Source: SB15 sp964639245 (GTDB taxonomy: Bacteria > Chloroflexota > Anaerolineae > Aggregatilineales > J027). Taken from it: DNA of 64,000 nt. Below the pieces are notes generated by a model. That model saw only the letters and a list, made by a program, of their open reading frames with translations. It made no database searches and was not told the DNA's origin. Shown here piece by piece: positions 27,296 to 37,089 of the stretch. The position numbers and the translations under genes are program-made. The DNA is taken from the NCBI GenBank assembly GCA_964639245.1, contig CAZXCU010000004.1:186001-250000 (forward strand), in the 5' to 3' direction. How positions within the stretch are numbered: position 1 is the first letter of the stretch; the number at the start of each line of letters is the position of its first letter.

Positions 27296-30091
27296 TTATT
27301 CGGCCTGTTCCACCTGAATCGTCGCAATTGATAAATAATAGGGATTCTGCCTACTATCGGTGGGCGAAACCGTCAAGGTGGTGAGCGAACGCCAGTCGGT
27401 TATTGAAAGTTGAAGCTGGTAACTCCCTTCGGGAAAATCCAACGGAATATACAGAGTATGTGTGTAGCGGTGGCTGCCTGCCTGAAAGGTCTCATTAAAA
27501 AGGGAGATGGGAAGACCATTCACCGCCGTAACAGACTGAACATCGATACCTGAAACAAGCTGCACCGAAACATTATAACTTCCTTGCAGTTCAGGTATAT
27601 CCCACTCCGTAACAACAGTAATCGTTTCACCAAGCACCGCTTGTTCAGGAAAACGGATGCCCGTCAGCAAGAAATTTTCCCCGAATTGATAGGGTGTTTC
27701 TAATGGGGGAGCGACCTCATCCGTGGTGGTTATGGGAAGAGGTGTTCCCGATGCTACGATTTCAACCACGCCAATTTCGGCATAATCTTGCGCGTAGGAT
27801 TCTTGGGTAACAGGTAAACGCGCCGCATCACGCCAATCATAGGCTACCACCCGCAAACTGTACCTACCAAGCGGCAAATTGGCTGGCAACGCCAATCCGT
27901 GTATATCCATATAGCCTGTATAACGTTCCCATTGAGTCATATCCCCGAAAGTTGCCTGGGGAGGGCTGTCATGTTGAGCGTGAATGACACCGATTTCGTC
28001 TACCAACTGCACGCTGATATTATAATTAAAGGCAATATCCCCGGTTTTTTCCCATAACAGCACCACAGGTAAAATTGCCCCCGCTTCGATTTGTAACGGC
28101 CTATCGTAGCCACTTAAATGTAAATTCTCACCAAAAATAAAGGGCAAACGGCGGGTAATAGAGCGTGCTTCTGACCAATTATAAAAGGGATAAATCTGAA
28201 TGAGGCGGACATCTTCTGCCCAAGTGGTTGCCGCCACCGGGAAATAATTGGCGGTGAGAACTTGTTCTAGGGGGCGTTTTGCCCATGCGGAAAACGGCCC
28301 GCTATTCATGACCAACCAGAGATTGTCGTAGCGCTGGTTGAGAAAAGGAATCAGCGTGCCAGTGGCAGCATCAAGATATTCATTCGGGGTTACAACCCCA
28401 TCCCCATCTGTATCGCTAACGACAGGCACAGGGTCAGCAGGGCTGTACCGTTCGCTCGCCAAATAGGGCATTGTCGTCATAACAGCATCCCCGCGATATT
28501 CATTGAGGAAAAAATATAAGTATTCGGGATTCGCCAGAATCACAAGGTCATCTTGGCCTGTCTGCTGTTCAACCGCTTCCAGCAGGGCCTGTAATTCGGG
28601 GCGGTCTGCCTTAATTCGCGGGTCATGATGCAGCGCACGCAGCGAAAATCCGATGCCGACGAGCCAAATAAGGATAAATAAGGGGAGAGCGAGCAAGGGA
28701 TTCAACCCCTTTTTCGGGAAGAACATGCCCAAAATGCCAAGCGCGATAAACCCAATCCCGACCCAAATTCCCGCAGAAACAGGTTGCCATGCGAGGGGCA
28801 AATTTTCCCAATCAATGTGCGTCAGATGCAAATACCATTGAGTATAACGAAGCTGCCAAACGCCTTCTTCCTCAAATGCCTGTGCGCCTTTTTCGGGGAA
28901 TTCTGCCAGCAGGTAATTAAACGCAAAATCAGTGCGGACTAAAACACCACTCACTTGAATGACCACAGAAAACAATAGGATCGCGCCACCCAACACCCAC
29001 CATCCCCGATGCAAGGCACGGATTTTTTCCAGCACAGGCAGCAGCAGCAACGCTAAAATGGGAACCACATGCAGCAGATAGCGCGTTCCCCACCCCAACC
29101 CACCATGCCAATCCCATCCACCAACACCATAGCCAAAGGTAACCGTTAGCAACAACATCAAAGGGGCAACCGCCAGTCGCCAATTTTTATTTCGATACGC
29201 CAGCCAAGCCCCATAAAAACTCAACAGCAAAATAGGGCTGGTTGCCCAGATGCTCCGTCCGGGACTGAATAAATAAGCCCTAACCACTGTCCAGAAGTAA
29301 CCGAAGGTGCTGTCTTGCACCCGGCTTTGATAGGATTGGCTGCTAAAACGCTCATTCCCAAAATTGGTCGAGGAGATTAAAAAAATGACCCCACCAATAA
29401 AAATGATCCCGACGATGAGCAGTCCCACCCATGTGAATAAGCGGCGTTTTGTCAGATTAGCGGGCGAGAGAACCACCAGCAGAGACGGAAAAATTAAAAA
29501 AAGGCTTTCTTTGGTCAGCAAGGCCGCCGCACAAACCAGCAGCAGAAGCATCCCTACCCACACGCGAAACTGCTTTTGCAACATGAACGCCAGATAAAAA
29601 GCCAGCAGAACCCAAAAAGCGGCAAGGGGTTCACGGAAATAAGTTTGGGTGTAAGGCCAGAGCATGGTGCTAACACCGAGCAGCATCGCCCCGACAAAAC
29701 CTATTTCGTGTCGATAGCCTAAGGTGCGTGCCGTTAAATAAAATAAAACGCCAATACTTGCTGTCACCCAAATATTAAAAATCCAGACGGTATGTACCAT
29801 CCCAAGACTATCACTCTGAAACGCAATCCAATAAAGCGGGATGGCTAACAGCGTTTGCATGGGTTCATGGACGGGTTCGCTCCACAGCGAATCGCCCACC
29901 CCTTGATATTGATAATAGGCGCTGTAGAGGCGGGATTCTTGGTAGCGCACCAGCGATTCGGTGCTAGAAAATAGGGCGATTTCATCCCCTGAAATCGGAA
30001 CGCCTCGATAGGTGAGCCAATAGAAGCCAAGCAAAAGGCTAAAAAGGCACACCACCAAGCGAAGGGTTGTTGAACGAGAGGTCTGTTTCAT
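27296..30091 (-). CDS. GT39/ArnT-type membrane glycosyltransferase with C-terminal extracellular beta domains
   Basis: 931 residues. The N-terminal two-thirds is a membrane protein with about 11-13 hydrophobic segments. The first extracytoplasmic loop carries GVPISGDEIALFS, the acidic GDE motif typical of GT-C dolichyl/undecaprenyl-phosphate sugar transferases. A calcium-binding EF-hand-like loop DTDGDGVVTPNE lies near residue 560. The last 270 residues hold two similar beta-rich domains, starting FGENLHLSG and FGENFLLTG. The enzyme would transfer a sugar from a lipid carrier to a protein or glycan outside. The polyprenyl-phosphate GT2 gene at 26002 is a plausible supplier. Confidence 0.82.
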   Translation of the reverse strand: MKQTSRSTTLRLVVCLFSLLLGFYWLTYRGVPISGDEIALFSSTESLVRYQESRLYSAYYQYQGVGDSLWSEPVHEPMQTLLAIPLYWIAFQSDSLGMVHTVWIFNIWVTASIGVLFYLTARTLGYRHEIGFVGAMLLGVSTMLWPYTQTYFREPLAAFWVLLAFYLAFMLQKQFRVWVGMLLLLVCAAALLTKESLFLIFPSLLVVLSPANLTKRRLFTWVGLLIVGIIFIGGVIFLISSTNFGNERFSSQSYQSRVQDSTFGYFWTVVRAYLFSPGRSIWATSPILLLSFYGAWLAYRNKNWRLAVAPLMLLLTVTFGYGVGGWDWHGGLGWGTRYLLHVVPILALLLLPVLEKIRALHRGWWVLGGAILLFSVVIQVSGVLVRTDFAFNYLLAEFPEKGAQAFEEEGVWQLRYTQWYLHLTHIDWENLPLAWQPVSAGIWVGIGFIALGILGMFFPKKGLNPLLALPLFILIWLVGIGFSLRALHHDPRIKADRPELQALLEAVEQQTGQDDLVILANPEYLYFFLNEYRGDAVMTTMPYLASERYSPADPVPVVSDTDGDGVVTPNEYLDAATGTLIPFLNQRYDNLWLVMNSGPFSAWAKRPLEQVLTANYFPVAATTWAEDVRLIQIYPFYNWSEARSITRRLPFIFGENLHLSGYDRPLQIEAGAILPVVLLWEKTGDIAFNYNISVQLVDEIGVIHAQHDSPPQATFGDMTQWERYTGYMDIHGLALPANLPLGRYSLRVVAYDWRDAARLPVTQESYAQDYAEIGVVEIVASGTPLPITTTDEVAPPLETPYQFGENFLLTGIRFPEQAVLGETITVVTEWDIPELQGSYNVSVQLVSGIDVQSVTAVNGLPISLFNETFQAGSHRYTHTLYIPLDFPEGSYQLQLSITDWRSLTTLTVSPTDSRQNPYYLSIATIQVEQAE

Positions 30092-30199
30092 GGGAACGAT
30101 TTTATATCGGCTGCACGGTGTTGCATTCTACCATTCGCCCATGCTCACCTGATAGGGCTATACTTTAGCGTATGGGAGCGATATACTAACGCGGATTTT

Positions 30200-31240
30200 A
30201 TGATTGACGGACTGCTATACATGTTTCAGTTCATGCCTGTACTGGCGCTCGGTTTTGCTGCCGCTTACAGCTTTACGCCATTTACCAAACGGTTGGCAAT
30301 TCATTTAGATATTGTTGACAAGCCCAGCAGCCGCAAAATTCACCGAGAACCGATTCCGCTTTTGGGCGGGGTCGCCATCCTCAGCGCATTTCTCCTCTCA
30401 ACACTCATTTTTGCTTTTTTTAGCGCCAGTGAGCAATATTTAAAGGAATTTGGTGCGGTAATCGCGGGGGCAGTCTGGCTTGGTCTGGTGGGCTATATTG
30501 ATGACCGCAACGGTATGAATCCGCGTGTCAAATTTTCTGCCCAATTTTTTGCGAGTGGGCTGCTGATTGTGGCCGGCATCCATACTCAACTTTTCGCTTA
30601 TCCGATCATGGATTATATCCTGACTCTTTTCTGGGTAGTGGGCATTACCAACGCCATGAATCTGATGGATAACATGGACGGTCTTGCCGCAGGCACAGCC
30701 GGGATTGCTGCTGGAGCATTTTTTGTTCTCGCTGCCTCACAGGAATTGAGTTTGGTCGGTAGTTTAGCCGCCGCGTTGTGTGGGGCATGTTTTGGATTTT
30801 TACGCTACAACTTCAACCCAGCCAGCACCTTCATGGGAGATACAGGCAGTCTGGTTATCGGGTTTATCTTAGCCGTGCTGGGTATCAAACTCGATTTTCA
30901 AACACAGGTTAAAATGGTTTCTTGGATTATTCCCCTGCTGGTATTAGGAATTCCAATTTTTGATACCACCTTGGTCACGTTTACCCGCCTGCGTGAAAAA
31001 CGCTCACCCTTTTTAGGCGGCAAAGACCATACCTCTCACCGGATTTTGAGGATGGGTTTCAGCCATCGCCAAACCGTTGTCATTTTGTATCTTGTGGAAA
31101 TTACTTTGGGCGGGTTGGCGCTGGTGATCAGTCGTGCCAGCATTACTTTGGCGATCATTATCATGGCGACAACAGCACTCGCAGGGATTGCCGCTTTTAT
31201 CACGCTGGAACGCAGCTACGAACGGAACAAAACACAATGA
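30200..31240 (+). CDS. tagO: Undecaprenyl-phosphate sugar-1-phosphate transferase (WecA/TagO-like)
   Basis: 346 residues with about ten transmembrane segments. Family motifs: DKPSSRKIHREPIPLLGG near 40-57, GYIDDRNG, NLMDNMDGLAAG (catalytic DDxxD-like Asp residues), FLRYNFNPASTFMGDTGS and KDHTSHRILRMG. It moves a sugar-1-phosphate, usually GlcNAc-1-P, from UDP-sugar to undecaprenyl phosphate, the first step of wall teichoic acid or surface polysaccharide synthesis. Its stop overlaps the next start (ATGA). Confidence 0.93.
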   Translation: MIDGLLYMFQFMPVLALGFAAAYSFTPFTKRLAIHLDIVDKPSSRKIHREPIPLLGGVAILSAFLLSTLIFAFFSASEQYLKEFGAVIAGAVWLGLVGYIDDRNGMNPRVKFSAQFFASGLLIVAGIHTQLFAYPIMDYILTLFWVVGITNAMNLMDNMDGLAAGTAGIAAGAFFVLAASQELSLVGSLAAALCGACFGFLRYNFNPASTFMGDTGSLVIGFILAVLGIKLDFQTQVKMVSWIIPLLVLGIPIFDTTLVTFTRLREKRSPFLGGKDHTSHRILRMGFSHRQTVVILYLVEITLGGLALVISRASITLAIIIMATTALAGIAAFITLERSYERNKTQ

Positions 31241-32181
31241 GTCGATACCTAGTTACGGGCGGGGGCGGGTTTATTGGGTCGCATCTTGCAGACCGTCTGC
31301 TGCATGAAGGGCATGAAGTAGTGGTAGTGGATAATTTCCTCACCGGACGACGTGAAAATATTGCCCACCTTGAGGGAAAAATTGACCTGCATGAGATCGA
31401 CATTCGTGACCAGAATGCGCTGCACCAAGCGATGCAAGGGGTCGAGTATGTTTTTCATCAAGCCGCACTGCCTTCTGTGCCGCGTTCGATTGACAATCCC
31501 CTCACCACCCATGAAATTAACACCACTGGCACGTTGAATGTGCTGGTCGCGGCGCGTGATGCCGGAGTCAAACGCTTGGTTTTTGCGGGGTCATCCTCTA
31601 CCTATGGCGATGCCCAAGCAGAATACAAAAGTGAGGATCTACCACCGCGGGTTAAATCGCCATATGCCGCTTCCAAAGTCATCGGGGAAAGTTATTGCCG
31701 TGTTTTTAACGAAATTTACGGCTTAGAAACCGTCATTATCCGCTATTTTAATGTGTTCGGGCCACGTCAAGACCCGGACTCTCCCTATGGCGCGGTGATT
31801 CCATTGTTTGTCAAGGCAATGATGTCCGAAAAATCACCCTCAATTTTTGGAGATGGCAGCCATTCCCGCGATTTCACTTACATAGATAATGTTGTTCATG
31901 GCAACATGTTGGCAATGCACACCCCCCATGTGGCGGGCGAAACCATGAATATTGCCTGTGGAAATCGAATTAGCCTGCTAGATTTGGTCGATGAATTGAA
32001 CCATATCATGGGAAAATCACTCCACCCAGAATTCCACCCGGCCCGCAAGGGAGATGTTAAACATTCCCGCGCCGCCATTGAAAAGGCACGTCAATTGCTT
32101 GGGTATGAACCGATTGTAAGTTTTAGTGAAGGATTGGCACGTACTGTGGCTTGGTACGAAAAAGCTGCGGTACGCAGTTGA
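31237..32181 (+). CDS. NAD-dependent nucleotide-sugar epimerase
   Basis: 314 residues. Rossmann GGGGFIGSHLADRL at 8-21 and active site SPYAASKVIGE (YxxxK) place it with extended SDR UDP-sugar 4-epimerases (WbpP/GalE group). Overlaps wecA/tagO by 4 bases and precedes prmC. It likely provides UDP-GalNAc or a similar donor for the lipid-linked glycan started by the preceding enzyme. Confidence 0.93.
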   Translation: MSRYLVTGGGGFIGSHLADRLLHEGHEVVVVDNFLTGRRENIAHLEGKIDLHEIDIRDQNALHQAMQGVEYVFHQAALPSVPRSIDNPLTTHEINTTGTLNVLVAARDAGVKRLVFAGSSSTYGDAQAEYKSEDLPPRVKSPYAASKVIGESYCRVFNEIYGLETVIIRYFNVFGPRQDPDSPYGAVIPLFVKAMMSEKSPSIFGDGSHSRDFTYIDNVVHGNMLAMHTPHVAGETMNIACGNRISLLDLVDELNHIMGKSLHPEFHPARKGDVKHSRAAIEKARQLLGYEPIVSFSEGLARTVAWYEKAAVRS

Positions 32182-33062
32182 AAAGTGAGCGTCACTTGGC
32201 AGATACCACTCCACCAATTACAACTATTCAGTCTGCATTACGATTAGCCACCAATGTACTCAAAGAGGCTGCCGAAAACCCTCGCCGCGAAGCCCGTCTA
32301 TTGTTGGGGTATGTATTGGATGCAGAACCAGAATATCTGATTCAGTATGAGGACAAGGTGCTGACGATTGAACAAGCGGCGGCGTTTAATCGTTTAGTGG
32401 CAGAACGCGCCAAAGGTGTTCCAATGGCGTATTTGTTGGGGCAGCAGGGTTTTTACGATATTGAAGTCCATGTCACCCCCGATGTTCTGATTCCACGTCC
32501 TGAAACCGAAATGCTGGTCGAAAAAGCCATTGCGTGGGCCGCCGGTAAAAAACACCTCTTTGTCGTCGATGTGGGAACAGGCAGCGGCATTATCGCGCTG
32601 GTGCTGGCAAAACACCTCCAGAATGCACATGTCAGCGCGGTGGATATTTCCCCCCCCGCCCTCACTGTGGCCTCTCAAAATGCCGAAAAATTAGGTTTAA
32701 ACCACCGGGTGCGCTGGTTGCAGGGCGATTTATTGCAGCCTTTGATTGCCTCCCGCGAAAAAGCCGATTTAATCGTGGCAAATTTGCCGTACATCTCCGC
32801 CTATGAATTAAAACATCTGGAAGTTGCCAAATATGAACCCCGTACTGCATTGGAGGGGGGGGAAGATGGTCTGCATTATTTCCGCCGTTTGTTGGAAGAA
32901 GCCACCACGGTTATTCGACAAGGGGGATTGATTCTGCTGGAAATAGGCGCAACCCAGGGCGCAAGTGTCGTTGAAATTGCCCGGCAGCGTTTTTATGAAG
33001 CGCACATTAGCGTTGACCAAGATTTAGCCGGACATGATCGGGTCGTCTCTATCCAGCTATGA
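32178..33062 (+). CDS. prmC: Peptide chain release factor N5-glutamine methyltransferase PrmC
   Basis: About 294 residues. It methylates the GGQ glutamine of RF1/RF2. N-terminal helical domain, then PETEMLVE, SAM motif VVDVGTGSGIIALVL and catalytic ANLPYIS (NLPY where most members have NPPY). The start is uncertain. No ATG exists; TTG codons at 32151, 32178 (overlapping the epimerase stop) and 32196 are possible, and 32178 suits translational coupling and usual length. PrmC followed by a Sua5-family gene is a common arrangement in bacteria. Confidence 0.92.
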   Translation: MKSERHLADTTPPITTIQSALRLATNVLKEAAENPRREARLLLGYVLDAEPEYLIQYEDKVLTIEQAAAFNRLVAERAKGVPMAYLLGQQGFYDIEVHVTPDVLIPRPETEMLVEKAIAWAAGKKHLFVVDVGTGSGIIALVLAKHLQNAHVSAVDISPPALTVASQNAEKLGLNHRVRWLQGDLLQPLIASREKADLIVANLPYISAYELKHLEVAKYEPRTALEGGEDGLHYFRRLLEEATTVIRQGGLILLEIGATQGASVVEIARQRFYEAHISVDQDLAGHDRVVSIQL

Positions 33063-33646
33063 TCGAACAGGCGGTTAAGTATTTAATTCAACATGAGCTG
33101 GTGGTTGTGCCAACCGATACAGTCTACGGTGTGGCATCGGTGCTGCACGAGACCGCGATTCAACGGTTATATGAAGCCAAACAGCGCGACGTTGGCAAGG
33201 CGATTCCGGTGCTGCTCTCCGAACCGGAGCATATTTTTCAAGTCGCCTTAACAATTTCGGAAGTCGAAAAAGCCTTGATGGAAGCCTTTTGGCCCGGTGC
33301 GCTCACATTGGTTGTCACCAAACGCCCCGATTTGCCCACACTGCTTTCACAAACCGATACCATTGGCGTGCGTGTGCCTGACCACCCGCTAACTCGCAGC
33401 ATCATCGAACAAGCGGGAGGCACATTGGCTGTGACCAGTGCCAATCTTTCCGGTCAAGCTGCCGCCTGCACCATCGAGGAGGCGCATCGTCAATTGGGTC
33501 GCAGGGTGGCTTTTTATGTGGACGGTGGCATATGTGAAGGTGGGCAAGCCTCCACTGTTGCACAGGTGGTGGGGGATAAAATTCAAATTTTCCGCGCTGG
33601 CCCCATCTCAGAAGCGGATTTATACAGGGTAGGTTTTGATCGATGA
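33059..33646 (+). CDS. L-threonylcarbamoyladenylate synthase (Sua5/YrdC/TsaC)
   Basis: 195 residues. Opening VVVPTDTVYGVASVL, then KQRDVGKAIPVLLS, FWPGALTLVVTKR and TSANLSGQAA are the signature blocks of the YrdC fold. It makes threonylcarbamoyl-AMP for the t6A37 modification of tRNAs. It overlaps prmC by 4 bases and the next epimerase by 4 bases. The Sua5 C-terminal extension is missing, so this is the short TsaC form. Confidence 0.94.
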   Translation: MIEQAVKYLIQHELVVVPTDTVYGVASVLHETAIQRLYEAKQRDVGKAIPVLLSEPEHIFQVALTISEVEKALMEAFWPGALTLVVTKRPDLPTLLSQTDTIGVRVPDHPLTRSIIEQAGGTLAVTSANLSGQAAACTIEEAHRQLGRRVAFYVDGGICEGGQASTVAQVVGDKIQIFRAGPISEADLYRVGFDR

Positions 33647-34563
33647 AAGTTCTTGTAACAGGCGGTGCGGGGTTTATCGGGTCGCATATTGCTGAACTGT
33701 TGCTGCAACACGGGCATGACGTGGTGGTGATCGATAATCTCGTCACGGGCAAACGCGACTATGTGCCAGAAAAAGCCACCTTTTATCAAATGGACATCCG
33801 CGATGAAGGGATTCTGGAGGTTTTCCAGAAAGAACAGCCCCACGCCGTTTGTCATCATGCCGCGCAAATGAGCGTTTTGGTATCTGTCCGCGAACCGATG
33901 CTGGATGCGTCTGTGAATATTTTAGGCGGAATCAACCTGCTCAATGCTGCCCAACAAAGCGGTGTGCAGCAATTTTTGTTTGCATCTTCCGGCGGAACGG
34001 TCTATGGTGAACCGGATGTGCTGCCCGTCGATGAAAATGCACCCTTGTTACCCCTCAGTCCCTACGGAATTAGTAAACTCAGTTTTGAACATTACCTGCG
34101 GATTAGCCCGTTCAAAACGACCATTTTCCGCTATGCCAATGTCTACGGGCCGCGTCAAAGTCCGCATGGGGAAGCGGGGGTGATTGCTATTTTTGCCGAG
34201 CGCATGTTAAACGGCGACTCCACTGTGATTTATGGGGATGGCAACCAGGAACGTGATTTTATCTATGTCACAGATGTCGCAGAAGCCAACGCAATTGCTC
34301 TCGAACAGAGTATTGAAGGGACATTTAACATCGGGACAGGCATGGGGACATCGGTCAACGAAATTTATCGCCTTGTCAGCACCGCCGCAGATTATCCTCA
34401 CCCCCGCACCCACACCAGGGCTAAACAGGGCGAGGTCTATAAAAATTACCTCAGATGCCAGCACGCTTACCAGACATTGAATTGGCAGCCACACATTTCT
34501 CTTGAAGCAGGTGTCGCAGAAACCGTCGCCTTTTTTAAGAAAAATCTCACAAAAATGTCGTAA
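33643..34563 (+). CDS. NAD-dependent nucleotide-sugar epimerase (GalE-like)
   Basis: 306 residues. Rossmann GGAGFIGSHIAELL near 7-20, SSGGTVYGE and active site SPYGISKLSFE (YxxxK). Extended SDR, UDP-glucose 4-epimerase type. It is the second epimerase in this operon (the first is at 31237); the two share only the family pattern, so they may handle different sugars. Followed by an unrelated secreted protein 75 bases later. Confidence 0.92.
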   Translation: MKVLVTGGAGFIGSHIAELLLQHGHDVVVIDNLVTGKRDYVPEKATFYQMDIRDEGILEVFQKEQPHAVCHHAAQMSVLVSVREPMLDASVNILGGINLLNAAQQSGVQQFLFASSGGTVYGEPDVLPVDENAPLLPLSPYGISKLSFEHYLRISPFKTTIFRYANVYGPRQSPHGEAGVIAIFAERMLNGDSTVIYGDGNQERDFIYVTDVAEANAIALEQSIEGTFNIGTGMGTSVNEIYRLVSTAADYPHPRTHTRAKQGEVYKNYLRCQHAYQTLNWQPHISLEAGVAETVAFFKKNLTKMS

Positions 34564-34638
34564 AAACTGGTGACAAAACCCGCACAAATTTCTTAGCAAT
34601 GCTATTCTCAAAAGAGTTAGTCTTTTGGAGAAAGCAAT

Positions 34639-35652
34639 ATGCGAAGATTAGTTTTGTTATTCTGTCTTTTTGTTTCCTTAGCAGCAACCCCGACACTTCT
34701 TTCTGCCCAAGCACCGTCCCCGATTTTGCTCTACACGACGGGGATACTGGATGCCGATGGCAGTGTGTTGTACAGCGTTTTGCTGGCAAGTACGCCAGAA
34801 AGCGCTTTAAGCGATGTCACGATTACCAGCGCCTTGCCAGAGGGAGCAACGTTTGTAGAAGCACTCACAAATCCCGAAGCGGCGGCTTTTGGAGGTGAAG
34901 CCGATGGGGTGGTGACATGGACACTGGCGAGTCTGGAAGCGGACAAGATTATCGGGCCTTTTACCTATCGTGTCACCTTTGAGGAAGCCAGCGCCATTCC
35001 TGATGCTGTGACAGCATCAGTGACAGCGACAGAAGGCGAAGCCGCTTTTGCGCCTGAAGCAGGCGAATTGACCGAATTAGAAGACATTGGCAGCATCACC
35101 ATTACAGCTAAAGGCACAGATGGAATTGTGCCAGTTGGCAACACAGGCGTTTCTATCGCCGTACCAGCCGGGGCGGTTGAGAGCGATGTAACCTTCACCT
35201 TTGAACGGTTGTCGGTAGAAGAAGGCGATTTACCCGAAGTGGAGGAAGAAATCTGGTGGTGCTACCGCTTTAATGTCTCGATTGAACCAGCCGACACACC
35301 GATTTTGATGCCCATTGCCATTTTTTATCCCACCCGCCGCACCTTGACTCCGCGTATCCCGGTGGTGAACTTTCAGAAAACTGCCGAGAGTGACTGGCAG
35401 GTGATGGAAGGCATTGCTGCGCCCAAACCTGTAGGGCAGCGTGAAGCGCTCATCCCAACCGGCATTGTCACTGATACAGGCAACAGCATCATGGTCATTG
35501 CGGTTTCGCATGAAATTCGCCAATTTCAGTCGCTGGGTGGGGTTGATAGTCAGTTACGGATAAATGGGGTTACGGATGGCATCAGCAATACCATGGTAAC
35601 GCCGTTTACCCCCAATCTCCCAACCACAAGCTGGTTAATACGCGGGAACTAA
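34639..35652 (+). CDS. Secreted protein with DUF11-like adhesion/beta domain
   Basis: 337 residues with a signal peptide (residues 1-23, basic start then hydrophobic, ending LSAQA). The first 150 residues read as a DUF11-like beta-sandwich (ALSDVTITSALPEGATFVE, then DGVVTWTLASLEADKIIGP). The rest is acidic and Thr/Val-rich, likely exported beta domains. No enzyme motif is seen. A good ribosome site (GGAGAAAG) precedes the ATG. Perhaps a surface or cell-wall-associated protein. Confidence 0.8.
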   Translation: MRRLVLLFCLFVSLAATPTLLSAQAPSPILLYTTGILDADGSVLYSVLLASTPESALSDVTITSALPEGATFVEALTNPEAAAFGGEADGVVTWTLASLEADKIIGPFTYRVTFEEASAIPDAVTASVTATEGEAAFAPEAGELTELEDIGSITITAKGTDGIVPVGNTGVSIAVPAGAVESDVTFTFERLSVEEGDLPEVEEEIWWCYRFNVSIEPADTPILMPIAIFYPTRRTLTPRIPVVNFQKTAESDWQVMEGIAAPKPVGQREALIPTGIVTDTGNSIMVIAVSHEIRQFQSLGGVDSQLRINGVTDGISNTMVTPFTPNLPTTSWLIRGN

Positions 35653-35659
35653 AATGCAA

Positions 35660-35686
35660 GGGTGGCACTTTCGCCACCCCGCCTTT
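35660..35686. terminator. Convergent terminator
   Basis: 7-bp stem GGGTGGC/GCCACCC with a 6-base loop (35660-35666, 35673-35679), T-tract TTTT to the right and an A-run to the left, between the secreted-protein gene and the convergent VWA gene. It can serve both directions. Confidence 0.75.
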
Positions 35687-35687
35687 T

Positions 35688-37070
35688 CTACCCGTCCGTC
35701 AAGATATTGTCTACCGCCTCGCCCAACTCGCGCAGATTCCGCACGAGAAAGACCCCGCTCGACACAGGCGCGTACTGGTGCATATCGCTGTCACCCGTTC
35801 CCCATTGATAGTCCGGTTCGGGGCAAAACCAGATTAACCGCCGTCCGCGCCGCTTGAGCATTTCGACAATATCCAAACGGGGGTCGTTGTAGTTGTTGCG
35901 CCCGTCACCCACCAGCAAAATCGTCGTTTTGCTGTCAACCGAGTCGAGGAAATCCTGTTCAAACGTGCGGAGGCTGTAACCGAGATTGGTGTTATACGAC
36001 CCGCGTGGATTTTCCCGCAGTACCAGTTCAACCGCCTCACGCGGCTCATTTTCCTTGAAATGGTGGGTGACTTCGACCATATCATCAATAAAAATAAACG
36101 AACGGGCTTTGGCAACCAGATCTTGCAGCATGTAAGTCAAGGTCAACGCAAATTCGGACATATAGCGCATCGAACCGCTTAAATCGCAAATCGCCACGAC
36201 ACGAGGTTTGACATGGTGGGTTTTGTGTTTAAGCTCCAATGGCACACCGCCATAGCGCAAATTGCTGCGGAAGGTACGGCGAATATCAATATCGCCCGTT
36301 TTAGCGCGTTTTTGCCGCAGAGAAGCTCTTGCCCGCAGCCGTGCCGCCAACCGCCGGATTTCATCCCGCACCTGTTCGGCTTCTTCCGGTGAAAGATATT
36401 GAAAGGGCATGTCCATGACATCATCTTTGGGGTCGGGTTCGCGTTCCGCCATGTTTTGCGCGATGTTCAACCCGGCGAAATTGGCGAGTTGTTCCGCCAG
36501 TGCGTCAATGTTGTTCTCCATCATCTCACGGATTTCTTCCACCGCTTCATCGCTCATCCCGGACTGGCGCAGTTGTTCCAGAAGCTGTTCCATCAAATCG
36601 CGCAGTTCATCCAGACGGGCTTCGCGTTCCATACGGCGGGTATACCAATTTTCTTGGTAGGGACTGTCCGCGTTTTGCATCCCCGTCTGCTGCGACATCT
36701 GGTCAAGTTCGTCTTGGGAAAAAGGCCGTCCCTGCATGAGTTGTTGCATCAATCGTTGCAGCGCATCATTGTTCCCCATCAGCGATTGCAGCGCTTGTTG
36801 AAGTTGCTGCTGCTGTTCGGGGGTAAGTTCTTGCGTCATGTCGTGCATGGGAGGCACCCCACTGCCAAAAAACAGGGGGAAGAAATGCTCAAAAGCAGCT
36901 TGGTCGCGCCGTTCTTTGACGAGCGTACTGGACATGGCATCGTGAAAAATATCTTTAAATTCAATGCCGAGTTCATCAATCGCCCGCATCGCATCGGCGG
37001 ATTCCGCCAGCGAAACCCGCACCCCTGCCGCCCGCAAACAGCGAATAAATTCAATCATGCGCTTGTCCAT
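35688..37070 (-). CDS. VWA-domain protein (CoxE-like), MoxR partner
   Basis: 460 residues. N-terminus MIEFIRCLRAAGVRVS; a Gln-rich low-complexity stretch near 80-95 and acidic helices in the middle; and a von Willebrand A domain whose MIDAS motif DLSGSM lies near residue 294. CoxE-type VWA proteins pair with MoxR AAA+ ATPases to assemble metal centres or membrane complexes. The MoxR gene lies three genes upstream at 38024 on the same strand. Not secreted; probably cytosolic. Confidence 0.88.
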   Translation of the reverse strand: MDKRMIEFIRCLRAAGVRVSLAESADAMRAIDELGIEFKDIFHDAMSSTLVKERRDQAAFEHFFPLFFGSGVPPMHDMTQELTPEQQQQLQQALQSLMGNNDALQRLMQQLMQGRPFSQDELDQMSQQTGMQNADSPYQENWYTRRMEREARLDELRDLMEQLLEQLRQSGMSDEAVEEIREMMENNIDALAEQLANFAGLNIAQNMAEREPDPKDDVMDMPFQYLSPEEAEQVRDEIRRLAARLRARASLRQKRAKTGDIDIRRTFRSNLRYGGVPLELKHKTHHVKPRVVAICDLSGSMRYMSEFALTLTYMLQDLVAKARSFIFIDDMVEVTHHFKENEPREAVELVLRENPRGSYNTNLGYSLRTFEQDFLDSVDSKTTILLVGDGRNNYNDPRLDIVEMLKRRGRRLIWFCPEPDYQWGTGDSDMHQYAPVSSGVFLVRNLRELGEAVDNILTDG

Positions 37071-37089
37071 AGCAAAAATCCCTTTTTAG

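Noticed and set aside
35654..35857. 67-codon plus-strand frame
   Set aside because: Overlaps the terminator and is antisense to the VWA gene; no domain.
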